64,000 nt of DNA from Lantana camara (Eukaryota > Streptophyta > Magnoliopsida > Lamiales > Verbenaceae): contig CM074856.1 of NCBI GenBank assembly GCA_037501455.1, forward strand, positions 97,268,001 to 97,332,000, given 5' to 3'. The notes under the pieces were generated by a model, which had not been told where the DNA came from, ran no database searches, and saw only the letters and a list, made by a program, of their open reading frames with translations. Positions 24,690 to 36,610 of the stretch are shown piece after piece (the first letter of the stretch is position 1; each line of letters begins with the position of its first letter). A program made the translations under genes and the position numbers.

Positions 24690-25274
24690 CCCGGCCTCGC
24701 GCGAAGAAACGATCGGTAAAAAGGGTTAACGACGTCAGAATTGGGCAAACTTAGAGTCTACGCATTCGTTTTGCTGCCCTGAACATGATAAAGGGGTCAA
24801 AGAGGTCGAAATCTCGATTGAACGAGGAATGACCGAAAAAACCCATAAAAAGAGAAAATTGCAAACAAGCCCCTAAACTCTTAAAGAGTTCAAAATAGGG
24901 CCGTGCAAAGCACAAAATCACATAATTACACACATAAAAGGTTGAAACATGGCGTACCTTATTTATAGGACGAGCGGGATGTTACAAACTTCCCTCCTTC
25001 AAAAGGACCTGTCCTCAGGTCCTACTGCTGAGTCGAAGAGCTTCGATCTGGACTACTTTAATCAATCTCCCAAAAATTGTATAGTCATAGCCCTGGCTGT
25101 GAAGTTTACCCCTTTGATGGCATCATCTCCCTTCAGGGTTTGGTAGCCACAGAAATCTGTCTGAACACTTCATTCCATCACCTCTAGGTCACTGCATTCC
25201 AAGCTCGCCACCGTCACATCCTCATCGCTTAATGGCTGAAGTCAGGCCACCCACAAAGAAACAGCAACAAACAA

Positions 25275-25640
25275 GAGAGAATCCCATTTCTCAACACTCA
25301 AGTGAGAGCACCCCGTCTCTCGGCACACAAAAGAGAAAACCCCGTTCCTCAGCACACAAGGGAGAGAACCCCGTCTCTCCAGCATAGAATTGAGAGAACC
25401 CCGTCTCTCAACCACATAATCGAGAAAGCCCCATCTCTCAACCTAAGTCTGGCAGATTCCGCATCTCTCAGACATTCTAGTTTGAGAAAATCCAGCACTT
25501 CTCAAACCCCTAAATTCGAAAGAATCCAACATCTTCGAATATCTAGCTCCAAGAGAATCCAACATCTCTCGCTCACACGAATAGGGAGAATCCCGCATCT
25601 CCCTAACACATAAATAGAGAGAGATCTCAACAACTCTCTA
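25275..25640. repeat. 12-unit hairpin array in LARD-C
   Basis: Units repeat about every 31 bp. Early units are the shared GAGAGAACCCCGTCTCTC type. Later ones have other arms that still pair: GTTTGAGAA..TTCTCAAAC, ATTCGAA..TTCGAAT, AGGGAGA..TCTCCCT and TAGAGAG..CTCTCTA. The loops keep an (A/C)TCC..CA or CCCCG character. Unit 10 is the weakest. Confidence 0.9.
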
Positions 25641-27449
25641 GCACACAAGTCCACTTACTCAACAATCAAACAAACACACATTGGAGCAAACACTGGACGC
25701 AAAACATGTGATGCATGTTTAGTGTACCTTATCACAACTGATATCGGTGTCCCTGGAGTATAGACTCGTCATCCAGGCTCAACTCAAGGGGGATATCGCG
25801 ATGGAATCTCTGTAAAATAAGATTACAATATATGTATATGCATGAAAGGGGTAATGAGCAATCAAGAACATTAAATATAGAGGCACAAATAATTTACACA
25901 AGCATGCAATCCAATCAGCTTGGCAAGTGTTCACAAACAACTGAAAACTTTAAGTTACGAAATTAAATCAATTAGCCACGTTATTACACACGTTGTCACA
26001 CACGTCAAACAAAATAAAATATAATTACTTATGCAATGCATGTGTGCAAATGCCATGAATGTTTAATGTACCGTTCACCGTGGCAGTGAAGTCGTGGTTG
26101 ACAATTTCTTTAACTTGAAAGGATAATCAAATCCTTAACTGGCCGTAGTTCCAACTTCCCATTTCGCATTCTTTGGTATTTCCTCGCATCCTCTGGTTCA
26201 AAAGGGTCTCGAACCGTTTCAATTAGTTCTCGGAGCCAAGTGATCCGTAGGGTTTCCCGAAGTCCCGATAAAATTCGCGAGAAATAGAATTTGCTGCCTT
26301 CATCATCGGTAAGGTTTCTTATAACGTGCGTGCAGGGATCAATGGAGAATCCTTAATCAGTCCCACTTTGCTACCTTCATTATAACTAATGCTCCCGTCC
26401 TCGTAATTTGGTGAAGTTGGCTTTCAAAAACATTGCTACGAAATTCCTTATTTTAAAGTTTTCCCTTTTTCCATAGTACAAGTGTAACTACTCTTGTTGA
26501 TGTCTTTAAAATAGTCTGACCCTCCCTTGAATGACTCTGAATGGTACAAATGCTTCAATTTCTTCGTTGCTACCTCATGCCATCCAGAGTTAGAAATCCT
26601 AGTATCCTTGTAAAACGTGTTACTCCCGAGCACCTCCAAGTTGTTAGGTACAAATCCCAAAGGCACCTTGATAATTAAAAGATCTAATATCTCTCTCGTA
26701 TTCGAGTATCTTCTTTTATCCACCCAATATCCTGGTTGTGCTAGCTCGATCATTCACTATCTGTGTTCGAATTCCAATGAGGCTTCAACTAAGACAGCAC
26801 TTGGTGAATCAGATAGATGACCACCTAAAATACAATCACGATTCTAATGCATGTGGGGTTAGGGATGTGAATGGCATATACTCATTAATCAGCAAGGAAA
26901 ACAATCAAGCACGTAAGGCAAATGTTCAAAATAATTATAATTTAATCCAATGCATGATGCACGTGCTATGAATGCATGATACCTGTTTCCATTATATTAG
27001 CATCGAGCCCTGACTGAATTCTTATAGAGATTTGTTTGCTCCAACTAGTCAGAAGATGGAAGTCTCAAATCCTCTTTCATAAATTTGTAGAAGTGGGAAG
27101 TGTTGTCACGATCAATTACAATTTTGGCGCCAAGGAGTCACCCTACAATTCACAATTTGAATAAATATTTATGCATGGGAGTTAGTGAGTGGATATGTCA
27201 AGTAATGGAAACAATTAAGAGCACCTACTAAATGCAGATGCAACACATAATTTACAAAAATTTAAAACATAACAATGATAATTTTATAAAAATCGTAATC
27301 ATAGTGTACACATAATCACATAAGCTCAGACAAATTAATACAGAGAAGTCAATATTTCACATTAAACGAATGCAATGCACAAGTACTCCTATGTCGTACG
27401 ACCTAAACTGACACGACACGACTCCAGAGCACTGGTTTTGAACCTGGTA

Positions 27450-27461
27450 GCTCTGATACCA
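27450..27461 (-). other. LARD-C primer binding site (tRNA-iMet)
   Basis: The minus strand reads TGGTATCAGAGC, 7 bp from the LTR boundary at 27469. A GGTT-CAA-AACC hairpin lies close by at 27434-27444. Confidence 0.9.
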
Positions 27462-27468
27462 CTCAAGA

Positions 27469-29861
27469 TGTAACACCCCAAGCGGTGGGGCATCACACCC
27501 CCGCACTATGACCCAACACGTGCACAAAATGGAGAGTCCGCACACGCACCAAGCCATAGCGAACGGGTGACTGACAAAAAACACACCCACTAGCTAGGCG
27601 GTACCTAACCCTGTACGAATGAAAGAATGCAAAACCATAACAGCGGAAGTAGTACTAAATGCCAATTTTCAAAAACTTAACACATCAAGCATACAACGCA
27701 GTACATACATCAGAATCAAATACACGGGTTCAACTAGTTCAGCAACCTGTCCTATCCTGTCCCGAATAATTACACAACAAAACGGGTTCAACTAATCCAA
27801 GCACCTGTCCTAACCTGTCCCGAATAATTACACAACAAAACGGGTTCAACTAATCCAAGCACCTGTCCTAACCTGTCCCGAATTCCATACATTACAGACA
27901 TAACATAAATTTGTTCAGAACAACATAACACAACGAATAGATTAAATTTATAAATTAAACAACTGAAATCAAACTCAAACGAATGTAAACCTACACAAAT
28001 ACAAAGACTGAACTCAACCCAAACAAAACGGAAGACTCGACTCAACCGCCTAGCTCGAACAAACTCCAAAGCAAACCTGCACTCAAACAAAAGAAGGGGG
28101 AAAAAGAAACAACGAAGAGGGGTCAGTCCTAACGACTGGCGAGGAGACTAACACACGCACCCATACATATACGTAGGAGCAAAACATATATCACATTTTA
28201 AAAGATCATGAATCGGGGCGTGGTTTTTGCAATCTAAGGCATTTTTCACGTGATACTATATATAAGGAAAGTAGTTTAAGGCCAAGAGCCCAAAATTATC
28301 CAAGTTTTACAATTTAAAAGCCACTCCCGTTTCATAACCATAAACTAAAGCATAAACTTACCAACTCGGAGAGTTCACGCTTAACACACACTTGCTCAAA
28401 GTATAAACAGAAGCAAAACTCATAAACGATCCCACCGCCACACCATTGGGGAAGAGAGATGCCCCTCTCGACCCTCCATAGAACAAAACATGTGAACCGG
28501 AGGATCCCGCTCGGTTCCTTCGACGGCCAGCCCAAAATGCGCTCCGTCGGCATAGGAGAACTAAGTCTCCCGTTGGTGGAGAAGTGCACAGGGGTCGTAA
28601 CCGGCGACCCCGATGGTCGTCCCGGGTCTCCCTTACCCACAACTCTGGGGCCCAAACAGAGTGAAACCAATAGAAAATCGGAGACTTGCTTGAATCCGAT
28701 ACAAACGAAACAAAGCTTAAACTTAACACACTTACCAGACGAAACTTACCCGCAAATCATGTCCTGCTTATACTCACACACACTTACACACACTCACACT
28801 TATCGAAGCTTTTCCAAACAAACGTAAAATAGCTTATATACATATACAAAACGTTTTTTCAAGATCTTATAGCAAACGGGATAAATCCCACAAAATACGT
28901 ATCAAGCATATATTTAAATACATATATATACATAGTCGTATGCGAGGCTCAAAACACAGAGAGGGTTGTAGGTCGATATAACTAAAACAAAAAAAACCTC
29001 ACCTGGCACCAAACGAAGCCAAAGACAAAGTAAACAGTTCACCCCGGAACCTGCACGACTCACTGTCACCACCCCGGGTGCACCTGATCCAACTGAACAT
29101 ACAAAACACAAGACTCAGACTCAAATCACAACCACAAAGACGTACGGCCATGCTCACGAATACAAATGATGCAACATATAATCCATATCTATTCACTCAA
29201 GTCATTCAGGTCATATTATAATTCACATTACATATCAAGAGATGCATAGCTTATAAAATTCATAACATTAATTACATAAAATAAATCAAAGCATTAGGAA
29301 TTTAATTCTTATCAAGTATTAGGTCCCGAGATAAATAAACACAAATTGCTTTCCGATTTTATTCATAAATCCACAATTGCCTAATTTATAATATACTACC
29401 AATTAACATACTTAAGTAATTCGTTTAAATTAAATACGACGTATCTTTTCATAATTTATTTCTCAAGTTTCATGTAATCCCATTATCAAATTAGTTTTCA
29501 AATATTACACTAACACCCCTTAAATAAAATATTCTAAAGTAAGTAGCCATAAAACGGGATAATTAAATTCAATAAATCACGAATCAAATTTCCATACATT
29601 ATAACATATTTCCAAGTATCATACAACTCATAATTTCAATTTATAATTCATACAAGATCGAAATTTACAGTTAAAACAATTAACGAAAATAAATACAAAA
29701 ACTTAAAAAATTCATATAAAATCAACCGGACATCCGATTGACGAACGGAAAGTGGCGTTGGACTCACCACAACGAAACGGACCTACTGTCCGAAAGACTC
29801 CGGAATGCCGCCACCGTAGCCGGCCGAACAGCTACCGGCCGCCACCGGAACACCACCTCCG
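27469..29861 (-). repeat. LARD-C 5' LTR, part 1 (left of Copia-1)
   Basis: Matches 21341-23730 of the 3' LTR, including the 58-bp repeats and the acceptor-like site (28077). It ends with the TSD copy ctccg at 29857-29861. The LTR continues at 50493-51019 and 52547-53333. Confidence 0.9.
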
Positions 29862-32124
29862 TGTTGGGATTAATGCCCTGAAAATCCAATTATACTGTAA
29901 ATATTTTGGATTAATAAAACTGAAATTAAAGCAAGTTATGAGTATTTTACAAATTTAATAATTAATGACGTGTGATGGTATTTTTATATGAAATGTGTTC
30001 CATAGGAAAAGACTTCAAATACCAGAAGTCACGTGTCATTAAAGTTCTAGTCAGTATGATAAGAAGATGTTCTTATCAAGACTATAATGTGTTATATAAG
30101 ATGATTAGTCTTTCGTCATAGGGAAATGGAGTTTCCAATTACAAGACATTGATGATTTTCAATGAGATTGGAAACATCGAACTGGACCACTGAGATTGTT
30201 CATTTTATACTGCTATCTAAAATGAATAAAACCTCGGAAGCATTAGACTCTTAATCCTGGCAGTGTTTCTACTTTAGGCATGTAGTGTTAATCACTGTGA
30301 TGTACTCAGAAGTGAGGTCTCGGTAACGGGTGGCCAAAATACTTTGTACGTTCGGTGATTGCATGAAATGTGCTAGAGAGAAATATTGATCGAGGAATCT
30401 GTAGCCTTGCTGGAAGGTTAAAGATATCCCTGAAATAGATTTGCAAAAAGTTCGAATTAAAACTTTGGCCAAAGTACTTCGTGTGTTCGTCACCGAAGTG
30501 GTATGTTGAATGTGTTTCACATACAGGGTATTTGGACTTAAGGCAAATCAAGAAATTTCAGATTTAAAGTGAAAAATAAATGATAGTAGTATTGATTTAT
30601 TTTTCCTGGATATCTGTACAGAGGAGTAAAATGCAAAATTATTCTAGATCGAGAAATTCGTGAATAATTTAATTAATTTTAGAGTTTAACAATATTTATT
30701 TAGTGGAATTAAATATTGTTAAACGGTAATCAATTATTGTCATGGGATGATAATAGATTGACCCGTTTGGAGCTAAAGTTAATTAGTCCTACAAGTCCCC
30801 CCGCAAGCCCCAACGAAGATCAAAGAGAAAATATTAAAACGAGAGAGAGAAATAATTTTTCAAAGAGTTTGAAAATAGCCAATGAATTTATTTTGAGAAA
30901 ATAAATTAAATTCCAAAGAGTTGGAAATGCCCAAAATTTTATTTTGGAGAAAATAAAATTTTTCGAGAAAAAAATTTTTTTTTTTCTGACGTGGCAGGTG
31001 ACGTGTCACGCCACGTCAGCGGGTCAGCGCCACTGGGCGCCACATGGCACGCCGCATGGACGGCCAGGATTGCACCGCGTCAGCGCGAAGGAACGGCCCA
31101 GATTGGATCTGGCGCGGGTCAGGAAATCGGGTCGGATAATGGTTCGGTTGACCGAGTCAACGGGTAGGGCCGGACAGGGTCGGGTCATGGGTTGACCGAC
31201 CCGGACACGTGGGCCAATGGAGATTCGCCACGTGGCAACCGGCCAAACCGCCTGAGCCGAGCGGTTCACAGCTGAACCGTGAACCGCCGGTCGGACCGGA
31301 CCGGTTCGCCACGTGGCAGCTGCCTGTTGTGCCGTGCGTGCCACACGCGCCATGCACATAGCCGCCACATGGGCGGCACGTGCGGGCGCGTATGGGCCCC
31401 GTTCGGCGCGTGCCAGCCACCGTCGTGTTCAGCTTGGAGTGTACTCCACTCCGGCGGTCTCTGATTGGCCAGCATATCTTGGGAGCTATGGCTAAAATTG
31501 GAAAATGGTGTGCATGTCCCTTTTTCCATGCTATAAATATGAGGCTTTGCAGTTCATTTTAAACACACCATTTTTCAGCCTTCAATTTCTCACTCTAAAA
31601 CTTCCGAGAGAGTCTCTCTCTAGTTAAGTTAATTAATCCTTAATTAAGGATTAATTAATTTAATTAAGTGGTTATATAATTAATATATAATCCACTTAAT
31701 TAATAGAAAATAGGGATTTTCTGAAATTAGAAAAAAGGGTTTTTCTGAAAAATATTTTCTCAAAGTATTTAGCGAAATACTGTCGGAGCCCACACTCCAA
31801 TTTCTTAATCGGGGATATTGCGAGGAAGCTCTGCCGGTTTCACGAGGAAATATCGAGATGCTGGAAAAGTGTCGTTGATAGCCATTTTTTGCAGTACGGT
31901 AATACCGTTGTGCTGCCCAAATCAATATTTGCATATTGTGATTATATGCTATGTGATTTAAAATTATGTTATCAACGCCTGTATATATTAGAGTTATGCT
32001 GCCCGATTTGTTCCGCTGCTTTACTAAAATAGTTTTGAAATATTTTGATAACGAGGTTATGGCAAAATTTTTTGAAATATTCCGCTGTACTGTCACTCTG
32101 CTTCGGGCCCGCCACAATCCAACA
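29862..32124 (+). repeat. Copia-1 5' LTR
   Basis: TGTTGGGATTAATG.. to ..CAATCCAACA. It includes a GC-rich region (30986-31440) with a large interrupted palindrome (30986-31019), two perfect GCCACGTGGC G-box palindromes (31227-31236 and 31308-31317), a TATA box (31532-31539) and an AT-rich tract with inverted repeats (31620-31700). Confidence 0.93.
31532..31539 (+). promoter_or_regulatory. Copia-1 TATA box
   Basis: TATAAATA lies about 215 bp downstream of two G-box (CACGTG) palindromes. It is repeated in the 3' LTR within TGCTATAAATATG near 49927-49938. It probably marks the U3/R boundary. Confidence 0.7.
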
Positions 32125-32126
32125 AC

Positions 32127-32138
32127 TGGTATCAGAGC
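32127..32138 (+). other. Copia-1 primer binding site (tRNA-iMet)
   Basis: TGGTATCAGAGC lies 2 bp after the LTR end. Its last 7 bases form the left arm of a perfect 7-bp stem with a GGG loop (32132-32148). Confidence 0.93.
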
Positions 32139-33220
32139 GGGGCTCTGATTATATACTCGCAATGATAAAGCATAAGATGCATAATTTTAAATCTGATACT
32201 GTGCACATAAATTCTGTCTAAGAAGGCTGGGTTTTAAGTGGGACCGTTGTGACCCCTCCAATGTTTCTGGGAGTTTGCGTGGAATGGTAATTTCCTGGGA
32301 ATTGATTTCAATAATCTTCCTGGTTAGTGATTTAAATTATGTGATAATTTAAAACATATTTATTTAAGGGACCATTAAAAATTTAAAGCGCGATAATTAT
32401 GTGATAATTATTTGCAAGCATGCTTTTAATTTTAAAAATGGCATGATAATATGTGATATTATATTATTTTAATTATGTATGATTTATTTAATGTGATTAG
32501 ATAAATAATGTTTAATAAAGATTAAATATGATGCATAATTGAATTAATATTTTTGGGCTTAAAATAATAAAGAGTTATTAAAGCCTTGGAATATTATTAG
32601 GATTATTTAATAATCCTAGTGGGAGCATATTAATTAGATTAATTAGTTCCAAAATTAATAAGACGCCAGAAGTGATTATTTAATAATCAAAGGTAATCCA
32701 CAAATTTTATAAAATTCAAGTGGGAGCGAGATGAAAAGAGTTGGAGTCTCACGGCCTCCATTACCCGTCTATAGTATAGTGGATATATACTACGCCCTTC
32801 GGTGGGTATGTATTCGCGGTATACAAGATTAGCCTTCTACGGATAGAATGAAATACGGGAAAGTCAGCTCGACCATGCCTCCGTGGAGTGTCTGATCTAC
32901 TCGTACGAATTTCTAGGTAATGGTGCACGCTTGACTAAGTGATGTATTAACCTCCCTTCGGAGCTATGTTACATTCACTTAGAGGCCAAAGGTTAATGTG
33001 GTGGATTAACATAGTTTGATAAGAGTTACCTAGATGGCATGTTAATTAAGATTAATTCTTGCTTTTCTAAGCGGTTTTCGACCTCGTCAACTGCGGTTAG
33101 ATAAGTCACCATTGCGTAAACCAAAAATGCTTACGTGGATTTCATTTATTGGTTAGACGCAAAAGAAGTAAAATACAAAATCATAACTTGCACCTTTTAA
33201 AATATTTCAGTTTTAAAACA
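32139..33220 (+). other. Copia-1 untranslated leader
   Basis: About 1.1 kb between primer site and gag start. AT-rich at first, then a mixed stretch (32740-33060). No open frame with recognisable similarity. A minor in-frame upstream ATG at 33149 would add 24 basic residues before the gag start at 33221; the later start gives the usual copia Gag N-terminus. Confidence 0.7.
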
Positions 33221-35203
33221 ATGTCTACCGCTAGCCCGCTTCAATCGATCCTAAAGGAAAATAGGCTTGAAGGGTCTAACTATGCTGACTGGAAAATGAA
33301 TCTTGACATCGTGCTTGGTCACGAGAATCTGAAACAAGTGCTCACTGAACCTTGTCCGGGGATACCGGAAACTACAGCTAATCAGGCTATGAGAAATGCT
33401 TACGCCAATTGGATCAAGTCCAATGACTTGGCTAGGTCATATATCCTGGCTTCTGTCTCCAATGTTCTCAAGCATCAAATGCATGAGATGCCAACTGCTA
33501 GGAACATGATGGATCATCTCCATCAAATGTTTAGAGGACAGAATCGAGCCAAGAGGCTCGAATTGATGCGAAGGCTGTTAGTTACCAAGATGTCTGAGGG
33601 ATCACCTGTTCAGGATCATGTTATCAACATGATGGCTTGCCTGAACGAAATTGAAAGCCTTGGTGCTAAATTTGATGATCTCAGCAAGCAGGATATGATC
33701 CTATGCTCTCTGCCAAAGTCGTTCGACACATTCTGGCAAAATTATTCTATGAACAAATTGGATTTTTCCCTGCCTGAATTGATGAACGAACTTAAAGTGG
33801 CAGAGGGAGTGATGAAAGCGAAGGGAACTGTTCTCCTGGCTCAGGCATCGACTTCCACGGCTCCAAAGGCCAACAAGTGGAAAAAGGGAAAGGGAAAGGT
33901 TTTCAATCCCAAGAAAAAGGTTCAGAAGAAGAAAGGCAAACCCAGCAAGGGAAAATGTTTCCAGTGCAGTGAAAATGGGCACTGGAGGAGGAATTGTCCA
34001 AAATACTTAGCAAGTCTTCCTGCTAAGCCATCTTTACAAGGTATATCGATATCTTGTTTAATTGAATTATGTTTAGTTGGAAGTCCACCAGATTCCTGGT
34101 GTGTGGACTCGGGTTCAACTAATCATATCTGTAATTCGTTACAGGGGTTCAAGCTAACCAGAAAGCTTGAAGATGGTGAGATGCAGCTACTGCTCGGGGA
34201 TAATACAAGTATATCTGTATTAGCAGTAGGGACTGTAAATTTGTATTTTGGTGATAGGGTTTTGGTACTAAAAGACATTCTGTATATACCGTGTGTTCGC
34301 AGAAATCTAATTTCTGTGAGTTGTCTAATAAATAATGGTTTCAGTGTTTGTTTTGAACAAAACTTTACCATTAAGCAAAATAAAAGGTTTATTTGCTCTG
34401 GCACGGTAAAAGATGGTCTTCTCTTGTTATACCCCGATAAAAACCCTAATTCCGAACTTAACACTACTACGCTTGACTTACCATCCAAAAGAAAAACTCC
34501 TATGCCTAACGAGGCATACAAGTGGCATTTACGTCTTGGTCATATTAATCCAAAAAGGATCCAAAGACTAATTTCAGATGAATTGTTGAGTCCCTTGGAC
34601 TTAACAGAACTACCAGTCTGTGAATCCTGCTTGGAAGGTAAAATGACCAAGAGATCTTTTAAATCTAAACATAATCGAGCCACAGAATTGCTTGAGTTAA
34701 TTCATATGGATATGTGTGGTCCTATAAGTATTCAAGCAAGAGGAGTTTTTGAGTATTTCATCACTTTTACGGATGATTACTCCAGATACGGATACGTTTA
34801 TTTGATGAGATATAAGTCTGAATCTTTTGAAAAGTTCAAAGAATTCAAGGCTGAAGTTGAAAATCAAACTGGAAAACGTATCAAGGCACTTCGATCAGAT
34901 CGTGGTGGTGAGTATCTGTCTACAGAGTTTCTAGAATTTCTCACTGCAAATGGGATTAAATCTCAATTATCTGCACCAGGTACACCCCAGCAGAACGGTG
35001 TTGCAGAAAGGAGAAATAGAACTCTGATGGAAATGGTAAGATCTATGATGAGTGATGCTACCCTACCAAGTTCGTTTTGGGGCTTTGCACTCGAAACGGC
35101 GGCACACATATTAAACCTTGTTCCATCCAAGTCGGTTCCTAAAACACCAATGGAACTGTGGCGAGGGCGAAAGCCCAGTGTCTCCTATCTTCGAATATGG
35201 TGA
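33221..35203 (+). pseudogene. gag-pol: Copia-1 gag-protease-integrase segment, ends at premature TGA
   Basis: Encodes the N-terminal part of a copia polyprotein. Counting from the ATG at 33221: Gag of the UBN2/retrotran_gag type (about 1-230), a basic Lys-rich stretch, and a CCHC zinc knuckle starting at Cys246 (CX2CX4HX4C). The aspartic protease follows with its DSG active site at 296-298. Then comes the integrase with HHCC zinc binding (His436, His441, Cys467, Cys470) and catalytic Asp497, Asp560 and Glu596 (D-D35-E). The frame stops with TGA at 35201-35203 in the C-terminal integrase region, where homologues continue. The next segment resumes in the same frame, so this is a point stop, not a frameshift. 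All active-site residues of this segment remain. Confidence 0.93.
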
Positions 35204-35857
35204 ACCCCAGCTCATGTGTTAAGGAAGGATCCTGATAGGTTGGAATCAAGAACAGAGGTTTGCTTGTTCATAGGTTATCCTAAAGGAACAAGAGGTGGTA
35301 TATTTTACGATCCGAGAGATCACAAAGTGTTTGTGAGCACTAATGCCAAATATCTCGAAGATGATTTCGTAAATGACCACAAGGGTAGAAGCAAAATTGT
35401 GTTAGAAGAAATGACAACATCAGATTCTGAATTCCAAGAACCCGTAGTAACTGAAAATGTGTTAGATACATATGATGTACCAGATACAACATATGATGTA
35501 GGGATAAGTACACAACAGCCTCGTCGTAGTGGGAGGATTATCAGGGCACCTGACAGATACCTAGGATTGACCCAAATGGTTGAATATGAAGTATCTGATC
35601 CTATCACATATAATGAAGCTATAAAGGATATAGACGCTGACCGTTGGGTCAGAGCCATCGAATCTGAATTAGATTCAATTTATTCCAATAAAGTCTGGGA
35701 ACTTGTAGAGGCGCCTGAGGGCATTAAACCTATTGGATGCAAATGGGTCTACAAGAGAAAAAGGGGAGTGGACAGAAAGTTTGAGACCTTTAAAGCAAGG
35801 CTTGTGGCAAAGGGTTATACCCAGAAAGAAGGTATCGATTATGACGAAACCTTCTAG
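35204..35857 (+). pseudogene. gag-pol: Copia-1 integrase C-terminus to RT N-terminus, ends at premature TAG
   Basis: Continues the same frame after the TGA. It covers the copia-specific integrase C-terminal region (FIGYPKGTRGG-like stretch), a variable acidic linker, and the start of the reverse transcriptase domain (WVRAIESELDSI..VWELVEAPEG, then a CKWVYKRKR..KARLVAKGY stretch). It ends at TAG (35855-35857), just before the catalytic RT block. The stop alone would prevent RT and RNase H synthesis even if the upstream TGA were read through. No frameshift is visible. Confidence 0.9.
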
Positions 35858-36610
35858 TCTGTAGCAATGCTTAAGTCCATAAGAATTCTCCTATCCATTG
35901 CTGCTCATTATGATTATGAGATTTGGCAAATGGATGTAAAGACTGCCTTCTTGAACGGGCACCTTCAAGAAGAAATATACATGGCTCAGCCTGAAGGCTT
36001 CATAGCCAGAAATCAGGAGCATATGGTATGCAAGCTTGATAGATCTATTTATGGTCTTAAGCAAGCGTCTAGATCATGGAACATCAGATTTAATGAGGCA
36101 ATTAAATCCTTTGGATTTATACAATTGCCTGATGAACCATGTGTGTACAAGAGACATCATGATAGTGTTGTAACATTTTTAGTTCTATACGTGGACGATA
36201 TTCTGCTCATTGGGAGTGACACAGGAATATTGTCAGCAGTTAAGATTTGGTTGTCAAACCAGTTTGACATGAAAGACCTAGGTGAGGCCAGTTATATTCT
36301 AGGGATCAGACTTTGTCGTGATCATAAGAATAAATTGATTGGTTTATCACAAGCAGCATATATAGATAAGATACTGGCAAGATATAATATGGCTAACTCC
36401 AAGAAAGGATCGTTACCTTTCAGACATGGAATTCATCTGTCTCGGGATCAGTGTCCCAAGAACCCAGAAGAGACAGAAGAAATGAAAGATGTTCCGTATG
36501 CTTCGGCAGTCGAAAGCCTCATGCATGCCATGTTATGTACTAGGCCAGATATCTATTATGCTGTAGGTCTAGTCATCAGATATCAGTCAAACCCTGGACC
36601 CCAACACTAG
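35858..36610 (+). pseudogene. gag-pol: Copia-1 reverse transcriptase segment, ends at premature TAG
   Basis: Same frame. It contains the copia RT signature QMDVKTAFLNG with the first catalytic Asp, the YGLKQASRSWN block, and the YVDD box (36188-36199) with the second and third catalytic Asp, followed by the MKDLGEASYILGI block. It ends with TAG at 36608-36610 between RT and RNase H. The catalytic residues are intact. The segment would have made cDNA from element RNA inside virus-like particles. Confidence 0.92.

Larger units (their letters stand above)
21341..24986 (-). repeat. LARD-C 3' LTR
   Basis: 3646 bp, TGTAAC..GTTACA. In the sense direction it has a TATA-like ATAAATAT (complement of 24682-24689), a GC-rich stretch 23580-24500, a donor-like AATG|GTATGTT at 23916/23915, a GC-rich block at 22310-22525, an acceptor-like GAGTGCAG at 21949 and a 58-bp tandem repeat (21596-21754). 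The 203-codon open frame at 23875-24486 (minus) is not conserved in the other LTR and is judged a by-product of high GC. Confidence 0.9.
24987..27468 (-). other. LARD-C internal region (non-coding) with PPT
   Basis: The sense strand ends with a GAAGGAGGGAAGTT tract (complement of 24987-25000), directly before the 3' LTR. A 12-unit hairpin array lies at 25275-25640 and the conserved GTACCGTTCACC motif at 26068-26079. Small open frames on both strands have no recognised domain and no coding bias I can defend. Confidence 0.8.

Noticed and set aside
25275..25640. CRISPR-like array (regular short repeats with variable spacers)
   Set aside because: Plant retrotransposon context, repeats are degenerate inverted repeats without a constant direct-repeat unit, and no cas genes.
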